In this document: piece by piece, positions 1-7,952 of the stretch
Position numbering within the stretch: position 1 is the stretch's first letter
Layout of the letters: the number at the start of each line of letters is the position of its first letter
DNA from: Priestia megaterium
GTDB taxonomy: Bacteria; Bacillota; Bacilli; Bacillales; Bacillaceae_H
Direction: 5' to 3'
Assembly: GCF_009497655.1 (NCBI RefSeq)
Contig: NZ_CP023317.1
Span: forward strand, 4,121,501 to 4,185,500
Length of the DNA stretch: 64,000 bases
Program-made: the position numbers and the translations under genes
The notes under the pieces: generated by a model
Told to the model about the DNA's origin: nothing
The model's input: only the letters and a program-made list of their open reading frames with translations
Database searches by the model: none

Positions 1-526
1 CATGTAAAATGAGCGGCGCAAATACGGAATACAGCGTCCACTTCGTTTTTTCCTTTCCTTCAGAAAACTTTGCTTTCCCTAAATAATACCCCATAATGAC
101 GCCGAATAAAGCATGACTAGATACGGGTAAAATGGCTCTTCCTAGCGCTGATTCTAAACCATTTGCAAATAAATATAAAATATTTTCAACGGTAGCAAAA
201 CCTAATGAAACAGCTGCCCCGTAAACAATTCCATCGTAATGCTCATCAAATTCCACATGCTGATAAATCGTGAAATATAAAATGAACCATTTGAAAAATT
301 CTTCTAAAAAGCTTGTCGTAAAAAATGCTTCAAGAAAAGGTGATTGAAAAACGTGTTCTTCACCAAATACATATTGAATAAACATAATTGGCAAAACAAG
401 CATTGCTCCAAAAATAAATGTTTTTAATACCATTGAAATAGGCTCAGTTTCATATTCATCTTTCAAATAAAAAAAACTTAACAATGCCAATCCTGGCGCA
501 ATGCCTGCAGATACAATCGCCAACAT
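1..526 (-). CDS. prsW: PrsW-type intramembrane protease, 3' part cut by window edge
   Basis: The 175 N-terminal residues are in the window; the C-terminus lies beyond base 1. PrsW is a polytopic membrane protease that performs site-1 cleavage of an anti-sigma factor (RsiW in B. subtilis). Visible family motifs: EExxK at residues 75-79 (EEFFK), FxxxE at 110-114 (FATVE) and HxxxG around H139 (HALFG), with hydrophobic membrane segments between. The ATG at 524-526 is chosen because a GAGG-type site lies upstream and the sequence opens directly into the first membrane helix. It is divergent from the asparaginase gene. Recognised from my own translation of the minus strand. Family assignment is secure; the RsiW substrate is inferred from the family. 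Confidence 0.9.
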   Translation of the reverse strand, partial: MLAIVSAGIAPGLALLSFFYLKDEYETEPISMVLKTFIFGAMLVLPIMFIQYVFGEEHVFQSPFLEAFFTTSFLEEFFKWFILYFTIYQHVEFDEHYDGIVYGAAVSLGFATVENILYLFANGLESALGRAILPVSSHALFGVIMGYYLGKAKFSEGKEKTKWTLYSVFAPLILH

Positions 527-665
527 AAATAGCGCCTCATCTCCTCTATTTTTTTTAATAGTAACATGTTATCTTTAGGATGAAAATCTCCGTCTATAAT
601 GTCCTTATCTTTATATGTAAATGCTCACATAACTTGCTGTCGATTTACAAAGCCTAACAAAGACC

Positions 666-694
666 TTAAACAAGTATACCAAAAAATGTATCAT
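666..694 (+). promoter_or_regulatory. Candidate sigma-A promoter of the asparaginase gene
   Basis: TTAAAC (666-671) and TATCAT (689-694) are separated by 17 bp and lie just ahead of the ribosome site of the asparaginase gene. Both hexamers are imperfect, so this is a plausible but unproven promoter. Confidence 0.4.
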
Positions 695-724
695 ACTTAT
701 ACGAAAAATTGAAAGGAGCTCTCT

Positions 725-1696
725 ATGAAAACTGTTTATATTCTTCACACCGGCGGCACAATCTCGATGAAAGAAGACATGGAAACTGGAGCGGTAGCAC
801 CAGATATTCAAAACCCGCTTCACCGCTCAACATCATCTGTTTCAGGTATGGCCAATGTAATCGTAGAAGAAGCATTTCATCTGCCTTCTCCTCATATTAC
901 TCCTAAGGAAATGCTTATACTTTCAAAAAAAATACGCGATAAAATTAATGAAGGCAAAATTGATGCAGTCGTGTTAACCCACGGCACGGACACGCTGGAA
1001 GAAACCGCTTATTTTTTAGATTTAACCGTGCATACAGATATTCCAATTGTCTTAACTGGAGCTATGAGATCAAGCAATGAAATCGGTTCAGACGGTCCTT
1101 ATAATTTTATATCTGCGGTTCGGGTGGCTATTAGTGACGGGGCAAAAGGAAAAGGTGTCTTAGTTGTGATGAACGATGAAATTCATACCGCTGAAAATGT
1201 GACCAAGACCCACACAAGCAACGTGGCGACATTTCAAAGCCCTCAGTACGGGCCAATAGGATTAATCACAAAACGCGGCGTATCTTTTCACCACATGCCT
1301 ACAGAACATGAATTTTATCCTGTTAATCAAATAGATAAACAAATCACTTTATTAAAAGCTTATGCAGGAATGGACGACCATTTATTTCAAGCAGTGGCTT
1401 CAATGAATGTTGACGGACTTATAATTGAAGCCCTCGGTCAAGGAAATCTGCCTCCTCTCACCATTCCAGGAATTCAATTGCTTTTGAAGCGAAAGATACC
1501 CATCGTGCTCGTTTCTCGCTGTTTTAATGGAATTGCTCAAGATGTATATGGGTATGAAGGCGGTGGCAAGCTGTTAAAAGAGATGGGCGTTATTTTTTCA
1601 AATGGCTTAAATGGTCCTAAAGCACGCATTAAACTGTTGGTTGCTCTCCAAGTAACAACGAATCATGATGAGCTGCAGCAGCTATTTAATCATTAG
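725..1696 (+). CDS. ansA: L-asparaginase, AnsA-like
   Basis: Hydrolyses L-asparagine to aspartate and ammonia. The 323-aa product has the two asparaginase signatures: TGGTIS at residues 9-14, carrying the nucleophilic Thr, and HGTDTLEET near residue 86 with the second Thr-Asp pair. Length fits the cytoplasmic bacterial enzymes, and no signal peptide is visible. The ATG at 725 follows an AAAGGAG ribosome site. It stands alone: divergent from prsW and convergent with ypdA, sharing a terminator. No aspartase (ansB) follows, unlike the B. subtilis ansAB pair, so this looks like a single-gene unit. Confidence 0.93.
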   Translation: MKTVYILHTGGTISMKEDMETGAVAPDIQNPLHRSTSSVSGMANVIVEEAFHLPSPHITPKEMLILSKKIRDKINEGKIDAVVLTHGTDTLEETAYFLDLTVHTDIPIVLTGAMRSSNEIGSDGPYNFISAVRVAISDGAKGKGVLVVMNDEIHTAENVTKTHTSNVATFQSPQYGPIGLITKRGVSFHHMPTEHEFYPVNQIDKQITLLKAYAGMDDHLFQAVASMNVDGLIIEALGQGNLPPLTIPGIQLLLKRKIPIVLVSRCFNGIAQDVYGYEGGGKLLKEMGVIFSNGLNGPKARIKLLVALQVTTNHDELQQLFNH

Positions 1697-1699
1697 TAA

Positions 1700-1730
1700 A
1701 ACAACGCATAGAAGCCTATGCGTTGTTTTT
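1700..1730. terminator. Bidirectional terminator between ansA and ypdA
   Basis: A 12-bp stem (AACAACGCATAG with its complement) with a 4-nt loop and flanking A and T runs. It serves the two convergent genes; the ypdA stop codon lies inside the right arm. Confidence 0.85.
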
Positions 1731-2687
1731 GTTGATAATATGAGAAGCGATTGATTTCCCATGAAAACGTCCATTTTCAATAAAAATCTCATTAGCATTG
1801 TTTCCTGCAGCAATCACACCAGCGATATAAATTCCTTCCACGTTTGTTTCCATCGTCTCTTCGTTAAAAGAAGGGCGGCCTGTTTCATCATCTAATTCCA
1901 CACCCATTTTTGTTAAAAACGAGTGATCAGGGTGATAGCCAGTCATGGCAAAAACAAAATCGTTACTAATCGTAAATTCTTTCCCTTCCTGCTCATATGT
2001 TACCGCTTCATCCGTTATCTTTGTTACATGAGCGTTAAAATGCATCCCAATCGTTCCATTTCGAACCAGCGCTTCAAATTCAGGCAATATCCAAGGTTTT
2101 ACGCTAGGGGAGTAATCTGAGCCACGATAAATAACCGTCACCCTTGCATCACACTTCACCAATTCCAGAGCTGCATCGACGCTAGAGTTTTTTCCGCCTA
2201 TAACGACTACATCTTTATCAAAATACGGATGCGCTTCTTTGAAATAATGAAATACCTTTGATAAATCTTCACCAGGAACATTCATATAATTAGGATGATC
2301 GTAATAGCCCGTAGCTATAATGACATTCTCCGCTTCATATGTCTCTTTGGATGTTGTGACAATAATTTGGTTTTCCGCTTGTTTGTCTACCTGCAAGACA
2401 CGTTCAAACGGCTGAATTCGAACTTGCTTGCGCTTCACCACTTCTCGGTAGTAAGCAAGAGCTTGGTTGCGCACAGGCTTACGATTTTCGGTAATAAAAG
2501 GGACATCCCCAATTTCTAGTTTTTCACTTGAACTAAAAAACGTTTGGTGGGTCGGATAGTTATAAATTGCATTCACAATATTGCCTTTTTCAATTACAAG
2601 GGCATCAATACCTGTATGTTGAAGCTCAATAGCTGCTGAAAGCCCGCATGGTCCTCCGCCAACAATAATTACTTTTTCTTTCTTCAT
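1716..2687 (-). CDS. ypdA: Bacillithiol-disulfide reductase YpdA (Bdr)
   Basis: FAD/NADPH-dependent oxidoreductase expected to reduce oxidised bacillithiol. The N-terminus has a dinucleotide-binding GGGPCG loop; with the start chosen here its cysteine is residue 14, matching the redox-active Cys14 known for YpdA/Bdr. A second nucleotide loop (VVIGGKNSS) is near residue 160. An in-frame GTG three codons upstream (2694-2696) abuts the AAGGAG site, whereas the ATG at 2685-2687 has about 8 nt spacing, so the ATG is preferred (323 aa). It is next to gudB, as in B. subtilis, but a terminator separates them. Confidence 0.92.
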   Translation of the reverse strand: MKKEKVIIVGGGPCGLSAAIELQHTGIDALVIEKGNIVNAIYNYPTHQTFFSSSEKLEIGDVPFITENRKPVRNQALAYYREVVKRKQVRIQPFERVLQVDKQAENQIIVTTSKETYEAENVIIATGYYDHPNYMNVPGEDLSKVFHYFKEAHPYFDKDVVVIGGKNSSVDAALELVKCDARVTVIYRGSDYSPSVKPWILPEFEALVRNGTIGMHFNAHVTKITDEAVTYEQEGKEFTISNDFVFAMTGYHPDHSFLTKMGVELDDETGRPSFNEETMETNVEGIYIAGVIAAGNNANEIFIENGRFHGKSIASHIINKNNA

Positions 2688-2745
2688 GCCTGTCACTCCT
2701 TCAGTTGTAAACGCACCTTTTTTTTATTTTAACGCAGTGTAAAAC

Positions 2746-2780
2746 AAAAAAATCTCCTCATTAATGATAGGAGATTTTTT
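2746..2780 (-). terminator. Terminator downstream of gudB
   Basis: Stem AAAAAATCTCCT (2747-2758) and its complement (2769-2780) around a 10-nt loop, read on the minus strand after the gudB stop and ending in a T run. Confidence 0.8.
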
Positions 2781-2819
2781 CTATTTACGCAATTGCTCTG
2801 CTGTTCTGCTGTTCTGTTT

Positions 2820-4100
2820 TTAAATCCAGCCTCTGAAGCGAGAGCCTTCTGCCATTTTTCTTACGCCTATCATATAAGCAGCTAGACGCATGTCGACTTT
2901 TCGAGTTGTAGAAGTTTCGTAGATGTTATTAAATGATTTCACCATTACTTTTTCAAGCTTTTCTTCTACTTCTTCTTCCGTCCAATAATAACCTTGGTTA
3001 TTTTGCACCCATTCAAAATAAGAGACTGTTACACCGCCCGCACTTGCCAAAACGTCTGGAACTAATAAAATCCCTCTCTCTGACAAGATGCGCGTTGCTT
3101 CAAGAGTTGTTGGTCCATTTGCTGCTTCCACCACAATACTCGCTTGAATGTTATGGGCATTTTCTTCTGTAATTTGATTTTCAATCGCAGCTGGAACTAG
3201 GATGTCACAGTCAAGTTCAAGCAGCTCTTTGTTGCTGATAGTATTATTGAATAATTTCGTTACTGTACCAAAGCTATCGCGTCGATCTAATAAATAATCA
3301 ATGTCTAAACCATTAGGATCATGCAGCGCTCCGTATGCATCAGATATCCCTACAATTTTAGCACCAGCGTCGTGCATGAACTTAGCTAAAAAGCTTCCTG
3401 CATTTCCAAACCCTTGTACTACTACCCGTGCACCTTGTAATTCAATGCCTCGTTTTTTCGCTGCTTCACGAATACAAATAGTTACTCCTTTTGCAGTCGC
3501 TGTTTCACGGCCGTGCGAACCACCTAAGACAAGGGGCTTTCCAGTAATAAAGCCAGGCGAGTTAAATTCATCAATCCGGCTGTATTCATCCATCATCCAA
3601 GCCATAATTTGTGAATTTGTAAACACATCCGGCGCTGGAATATCCTTTGTTGGTCCAACAATTTGGCTAATCGCACGAACATATCCGCGGCTTAAACGCT
3701 CTAATTCTCCAAAAGACATATTTCGAGGATCACAAACAATTCCACCTTTTCCTCCACCGTAAGGAAGGTCAACGATTCCACATTTTAAACTCATCCATAT
3801 AGATAGAGCTTTTACTTCTTTTTCAGTTACGTTTGGGTGAAAACGAATTCCACCTTTCGTAGGACCAACTGCATCGTTATGCTGCGCTCGGTGACCTGTA
3901 AAAATCTTAACTGATCCGTCATCCATACGAACAGGAATTTTTACTGTCATCATTCGTAATGGCTCTTTTAATAGTTCATACACTTCATCAGGATAGCCTA
4001 GTTTTTCTAACGCTTTATGTATCACTGTTTGTGTAGATTTTAAAACATCATGCTTCTCTTCTTGACTATTTTTACTGTCTTGCATCTTGTCGGCTACCAT
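2820..4100 (-). CDS. gudB: NAD-type glutamate dehydrogenase GudB
   Basis: Catabolic enzyme oxidising glutamate to 2-oxoglutarate and ammonia; 426 aa, the usual hexameric GDH length. Visible are the glutamate-binding region with GPTKGGIRFH and the catalytic-lysine segment (LPYGGGKGGI), then a Rossmann domain with VVQGFGNAG around residue 240. The stretch EVKALSIWM has a single VKA, so the 9-bp duplication that inactivates gudB in B. subtilis 168 is absent and this allele should be active. The ATG at 4098-4100 follows AGGAGG at 7 nt. The gene has its own promoter and terminator. Confidence 0.95.
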   Translation of the reverse strand: MVADKMQDSKNSQEEKHDVLKSTQTVIHKALEKLGYPDEVYELLKEPLRMMTVKIPVRMDDGSVKIFTGHRAQHNDAVGPTKGGIRFHPNVTEKEVKALSIWMSLKCGIVDLPYGGGKGGIVCDPRNMSFGELERLSRGYVRAISQIVGPTKDIPAPDVFTNSQIMAWMMDEYSRIDEFNSPGFITGKPLVLGGSHGRETATAKGVTICIREAAKKRGIELQGARVVVQGFGNAGSFLAKFMHDAGAKIVGISDAYGALHDPNGLDIDYLLDRRDSFGTVTKLFNNTISNKELLELDCDILVPAAIENQITEENAHNIQASIVVEAANGPTTLEATRILSERGILLVPDVLASAGGVTVSYFEWVQNNQGYYWTEEEVEEKLEKVMVKSFNNIYETSTTRKVDMRLAAYMIGVRKMAEGSRFRGWI

Positions 4101-4167
4101 CTGTAAACCTCCTAAAATGTATCGAAAATTATTCGTTTTTAATTGAATGGTGCTTCTTTCATGACAT

Positions 4168-4195
4168 AGTATACACCCTTAGTTTTACATTGCAA
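4168..4195 (-). promoter_or_regulatory. Candidate sigma-A promoter of gudB
   Basis: On the minus strand TTGCAA (4190-4195) and TATACT (4168-4173) are 16 bp apart, about 70 nt upstream of the gudB start. A cre-like sequence lies upstream of it. Confidence 0.6.
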
Positions 4196-4235
4196 AGGAA
4201 AATATCGAACTTTTAGTATTTTTTGTGTTCTTCTA

Positions 4236-4249
4236 AGAAAACGCTTCCA
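4236..4249. promoter_or_regulatory. cre-like sequence upstream of the gudB promoter
   Basis: AGAAAACGCTTCCA matches the CcpA cre consensus TGWNANCGNTNWCA at 12 of 14 positions. It lies about 40 bp upstream of the -35 rather than over the promoter, so a role is uncertain. Confidence 0.3.
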
Positions 4250-4328
4250 ATAACTTTACAAGGTATGCTACAATGTTTTAAGTCTGCCTCTTTCCTAGTA
4301 TGCGTTAATCGTCTTAAAAAAATAAAAA

Positions 4329-4423
4329 ACACCCGGTGATAAAGAGCACTTTCAACAACTTTGTACAAGCTGAAAGTGCAGCCACTCTTATTTTAATAAA
4401 AGTGCTTTATCCTTCACGGGTGT
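4329..4423 (-). terminator. Compound hairpin downstream of mecB, ending in a T run
   Basis: Outer arms beginning ACACCC (4329) and ending GGGTGT (4423) also pair through ATAAAG/CTTTAT. Nested inside is a second perfect stem, GCACTTTCA (4346-4354) with TGAAAGTGC (4371-4379). The AAAGTGC segment can pair with either of two partners, so alternative folds are possible. On the minus strand the structure ends in a long T-rich run, which fits a terminator for mecB. It accounts for most of the 342-bp gap between gudB and mecB. Confidence 0.65.
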
Positions 4424-4442
4424 AATAATTTCAATTAAACAG

Positions 4443-5045
4443 TTAAGAAAAGACAGAGTTAATATACTCCAGAGCTCTCTTTTCTACTAATATTTTTCCA
4501 TATTCATTTACGCGGTGCTTTGTAATTGTAGAGGGATTTCCATACTCCGCCAAAACCGCAATCATATTCCCAACTTCAGCCGGTGACAGCATGTGATAAT
4601 CCAACAGCACGTAAAAACGTTTTTCGAATGAATAGAGTACGCTATCCGTATCGTAAAAGTTTGACATGCGCTTGGTCAGCTGAATGACATCTTCAAATGA
4701 ATCAAACTCAAAAAACATGTCTTCGCTTTCATCTAGCATGACCTGCATTTCAATGAAGTCCTCGAACTCGTCTTCATCGAACTCACCGTAGCTGGTTTCT
4801 TCTTCATACTGCTTTGTCACAAATACAACCATTCCCTGTGCTTGAAGTGAAAAAACTTCTACCGAAAGAGAATTTGTAGGTTCAAAGTTCAGTTCTTGAG
4901 AAGCTTGCTCTATCATCTCACGAAAGAGCTGTTTTACTTTGAATGTATCTGTCCATAGATCTTCTTTTGTTAACCCTCTTTCTTTTAAATCATCGTAGGT
5001 CAAAAAAACTTTTAGCTTATTATAGTTTAATCGTTCAAGCCTCAT
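4443..5045 (-). CDS. mecB: Adapter protein MecB (YpbH), MecA family
   Basis: MecA-family adapter that delivers substrates to the ClpC ATPase for ClpCP degradation. The 200-aa protein begins with the family N-terminal segment (MRLERLNYNKLKVFLTYDDL), has an acidic central linker (residues about 95-125) and the C-terminal ClpC-interaction domain. The position between gudB and ypbG matches the B. subtilis mecB paralogue rather than mecA. The start follows GGGAGG. Which proteins it recruits cannot be read from the sequence. Confidence 0.88.
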   Translation of the reverse strand: MRLERLNYNKLKVFLTYDDLKERGLTKEDLWTDTFKVKQLFREMIEQASQELNFEPTNSLSVEVFSLQAQGMVVFVTKQYEEETSYGEFDEDEFEDFIEMQVMLDESEDMFFEFDSFEDVIQLTKRMSNFYDTDSVLYSFEKRFYVLLDYHMLSPAEVGNMIAVLAEYGNPSTITKHRVNEYGKILVEKRALEYINSVFS

Positions 5046-5172
5046 TAGCGTCCCTCCCCGCTTGCACTCATAACCACATGGTTCGATAATGCAGTATATG
5101 TATTTTTTGGAAAACGGTTCGTGATGTTTACTTACGAGTTTACAGGTTTATGAAAGGAAAGACAAGCTATTC

Positions 5173-6084
5173 TCAATCAATTTCTGCTAATTTTTTTGTT
5201 AGCCAGCTGTTCCACTCTTCTTTTGTATTTCCTAAAATAAACGGCTGAGCCTCGCCTTTTCTTTTGCTATCTAAACCATCAAACACATAACCGCCTAATC
5301 CTACTTTAAGATGCGGGAATTTCTTTATCATTTGGTTCGTCAAATTCAGTGTTTTCTCGGCATTTTCCATCATTGTGCATGACATAAATAAAAACGTTGG
5401 GTCTACTTCTTTAACAATTAGCTCAACATCTTTATCTTCAATGCTGCTTCCTAAATAAATAACCTCAAACCCTTTACGGCGTAAAAATAGCGTAAAGACT
5501 AGAAGTCCAACTTCATGTGTCTCACTAGGCCCACATACAGCAATCGCTTTAGGCAATAAGCCATTTGAAGGCAGCGAATAAAAAATCATGCTGATACGCG
5601 TTTTTAATACTTGAGTCGTATAATGCTCATGAGCACTTGTGATTTGCCCTTTTTCCCACATATCTCCAACCGTCACGAGTAGAGAACCCAAAATATCAAT
5701 AACCACTTTTTCTACCGAATACAGGCTAAACGCATGATTAATTAAATCCTGTGCTTTTCCTTCTTCAAAAGATAGAAGCATCGTTAACAGCTCATCCCTA
5801 ATTTTCTGAGGGGAATCTACTTCTCCTTCTTCTTCAAACGCTCCTACTGTACTACTTTCCGTTTCTAATAACGAAACCGCTTGACTAATCGTAAAACCTC
5901 CGCTCACTTTTTCCGTGAGCCATTTTAATTTCCGCAAATCTTCCTCTGTATATAACCGATGCCCCGATTCATTGCGGACAGGATTTAAAATTTGATAGCG
6001 TCGTTCCCATGCACGCAAAGTTCCCGGCTGGATCCCGACCATATTTGAGATGGCTTTAATATTATACTTCCCTTCGTGAGCCAT
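5173..6084 (-). CDS. CarH/LitR-type MerR regulator with cobalamin-binding domain
   Basis: 303 aa. Residues about 7-75 form a MerR-type winged helix (AWERRY, GHRLYTEEDL). Residues 95-300 form a B12 four-helix cap plus Rossmann domain. The W-x9-EH motif of adenosylcobalamin photoreceptors is present (W143, E153, H154), and ExHxxG (E188, H190, G193) supplies the lower cobalt ligand. By analogy with Thermus CarH and the LitR described in B. megaterium, it should bind DNA as a tetramer in the dark and release it in light, derepressing carotenoid genes. No carotenoid gene is in the window. It is flanked by mecB and ypbG and has its own promoter overlapping a perfect dyad. Whether this is the characterised LitR or a paralogue I cannot tell, so no symbol is given. 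Confidence 0.88.
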   Translation of the reverse strand: MAHEGKYNIKAISNMVGIQPGTLRAWERRYQILNPVRNESGHRLYTEEDLRKLKWLTEKVSGGFTISQAVSLLETESSTVGAFEEEGEVDSPQKIRDELLTMLLSFEEGKAQDLINHAFSLYSVEKVVIDILGSLLVTVGDMWEKGQITSAHEHYTTQVLKTRISMIFYSLPSNGLLPKAIAVCGPSETHEVGLLVFTLFLRRKGFEVIYLGSSIEDKDVELIVKEVDPTFLFMSCTMMENAEKTLNLTNQMIKKFPHLKVGLGGYVFDGLDSKRKGEAQPFILGNTKEEWNSWLTKKLAEID

Positions 6085-6128
6085 ACGTAACCTCCAACTA
6101 CTCTTCGTGAACTGTTTCTATTAATTGA

Positions 6129-6157
6129 ATTATAGGATAAGTTATCCTGTGTGTAAA
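6129..6157 (-). promoter_or_regulatory. Promoter of the B12-MerR regulator with perfect operator dyad in the spacer
   Basis: TTTACA (6152-6157) and TATAAT (6129-6134) are spaced by 17 bp on the minus strand. The spacer contains AGGATAA-G-TTATCCT (6134-6148), a perfect 7-1-7 palindrome touching the -10. Its position suits repression, most simply autoregulation. Confidence 0.7.
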
Positions 6158-6191
6158 ATTTGTATATGCTATGTAAAGAGTTTGTTCAAGG

Positions 6192-6959
6192 CTATTCTTT
6201 CCTTTTTAAAGTGATATAATGCGTTTGTGCTCTAGCTTGTAAACGGAGAGGCAGGGAGGTTGTACCATATCCATTACTAACAAAAAGAGGAATCTGTCTT
6301 TTCTCTTTCAGCCCTCCTAATTCATACATACCAAAATTAAATAAGCGTATCTGTCCTCCGTGTGTATGTCCGCTCAAAATTAAATCTACTTTTGATTCTT
6401 CATCTACATAATAGATAACATCAGGATTGTGGCTTAGAAGAATGGTAAGCTGGTCAGGTTCAATGGAAGAAACAGCTCGCTTTAGATCCATCTCACCTTC
6501 GGATAAATCATCTACTCCCGCAAAATTGCATGTAGTACCATGTTTAGAAACTGCAGAGACATGCTCGTTTTTAAGGGTAATAACTCCCTCATCCTTAAGC
6601 ATCTGCTTCAATTGCACTTGACTTACTTCGTAATCATTATTTCCCCATACAAAATAGACCGGTCCAAGCGTTTTAAGCTTTTGAATATTTTGACGAGCAC
6701 GCAATAAAGGTACTCCTCCTTCTAGTAAGTCACCGCCTATGATCACAAAATCTACTTCACCAGGTATTTTTTCCAACAGCTTCGACGAAACTGTTCGCTT
6801 ATGTACATCCGATATAAAAAACAGGCGTAAAGGCTGCTGATTTCCGGGAAATTTTGATAAATGAATCGTTCTTTCTTCTACATATGTACGATGGGCTTCC
6901 GAAAACATAAAAATCAGCAGGCCTATGCCTAACGCTAAAATAATTAAAGAAATAACCAT
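6192..6959 (-). CDS. ypbG: Calcineurin-like metallophosphoesterase YpbG
   Basis: 255-aa membrane-anchored phosphoesterase. One hydrophobic helix at residues 2-20 is followed by the metallophosphoesterase core: FISDVHKR (near 48), GGDLLEGG (near 77), GNNDYE (near 107) and the C-terminal GHTHGGQIRL. These supply the two-metal ligand set, although the first motif reads SDVHK. Substrate unknown; relatives act on phosphodiesters or lipid-linked substrates. It follows the small membrane protein gene by 20 bp and is probably co-transcribed with it. Confidence 0.85.
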   Translation of the reverse strand: MVISLIILALGIGLLIFMFSEAHRTYVEERTIHLSKFPGNQQPLRLFFISDVHKRTVSSKLLEKIPGEVDFVIIGGDLLEGGVPLLRARQNIQKLKTLGPVYFVWGNNDYEVSQVQLKQMLKDEGVITLKNEHVSAVSKHGTTCNFAGVDDLSEGEMDLKRAVSSIEPDQLTILLSHNPDVIYYVDEESKVDLILSGHTHGGQIRLFNFGMYELGGLKEKRQIPLFVSNGYGTTSLPLRLQARAQTHYITLKRKE

Positions 6960-6979
6960 ATATTCTCCTTCTTTTCATT

Positions 6980-7354
6980 TTATACACGGTGTGTTTCTGT
7001 TAAAGAAGAAAGGGCATAAATTGTCGCAATTGTTAACAAACCTACTACTTGATAAAGCGCAACTGTACTTAACGATAAAACTCCTATCACACATAGACAT
7101 GAAACAAGATATTCATGCCATTTTACCTTATAGCCTTTTAGAAACAACCGACTTTGCAGAAACACTTTACGAACTGCCGCCGACAGACAAAAAAGAGCCG
7201 TGAAAAATAAGATTATAATACCAAACACATCTAACGGATGTAAAATCATTTGAATAAGTAAATAGGTTAACGAAGCTTTTGAGCCTACAGCCGTTAAACT
7301 GCTGATATAATAACTGCATAACCACGCAGCCAGCAAGTTAAACCAATCTCTCAC
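6980..7354 (-). CDS. Small membrane protein of unknown function
   Basis: 124 aa with about three hydrophobic segments (near residues 5-20, 30-60 and 80-115) separated by a basic stretch containing KVFLQSRLFLKGYKVKW. I do not recognise the family. The start is GTG at 7352-7354 behind an AAGGGGG site. It lies between ypbF and ypbG, so it is not a B. subtilis ypb gene that I can name, and it is likely part of the ypb transcript. Confidence 0.65.
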   Translation of the reverse strand: MRDWFNLLAAWLCSYYISSLTAVGSKASLTYLLIQMILHPLDVFGIIILFFTALFCLSAAVRKVFLQSRLFLKGYKVKWHEYLVSCLCVIGVLSLSTVALYQVVGLLTIATIYALSSLTETHRV

Positions 7355-7408
7355 AAAAAAACCCCCTTCACTAAACTTCTATGTAAAAAGAGGCTTTTTC
7401 ATGCGATT

Positions 7409-7864
7409 CTATTTATTTTCATGATATAAATTAATTCCATAAGTGGACTGCATCCAGCGGAACGTTTCTTTTCGGTTCTCCCATGTTTCAGGCGTCGCCC
7501 ATAGCTCTTTGCTTCTTTTAATAATCTCACAGCGCAAGTCTTGAAAAGTCTTTTCCGCTTTCTCGCTTTTTTTCTGCAGCTGTACAGTATAAAAATAAAG
7601 GGAGACGGTGAGCAATAGAAACATCAAATGCCCTATGTTACCTAACAAAAATGAGAAAAATTCGCTAAACGTCGTAAAAAAACCGCTTTGAAATATGAAA
7701 AAAAAGTAGCTAATAACAGCCGTTAAGCTGGCTAAAAACAAAAGCTTCCATCTTTTCTCTTTAGCTTTCAGCTTATTAACCGTCTCTTTTCTTTTGATAA
7801 CGCTCGCTAATATATATTGAAGTGTTTCATCGCTTTCAAAGTCTATCAACTTGTTTTCCAACAT
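7409..7864 (-). CDS. ypbF: YpbF, DUF2663 membrane protein
   Basis: 151 aa with a basic N-terminal helix, two membrane segments (about residues 43-62 and 75-92) and a charged cytoplasmic C-terminus ending YGINLYHENK. Recognised as the DUF2663 protein found at this position in Bacillus. Function unknown. The start follows GGGGGTGG. The LysM gene ypbE that normally precedes it in B. subtilis is absent here. Confidence 0.8.
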   Translation of the reverse strand: MLENKLIDFESDETLQYILASVIKRKETVNKLKAKEKRWKLLFLASLTAVISYFFFIFQSGFFTTFSEFFSFLLGNIGHLMFLLLTVSLYFYTVQLQKKSEKAEKTFQDLRCEIIKRSKELWATPETWENRKETFRWMQSTYGINLYHENK

Positions 7865-7952
7865 TCCACCCCCTCGTATGCTAGTACAACATATGAGTGA
7901 ATATAAAAGATTATGTGGATAACACTGAAAATAATGGCTGTTTCCTTAACCT

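Noticed and set aside
3301-3762. 153-aa plus-strand frame opposite gudB
   Set aside because: Shadow of gudB; no start signals.
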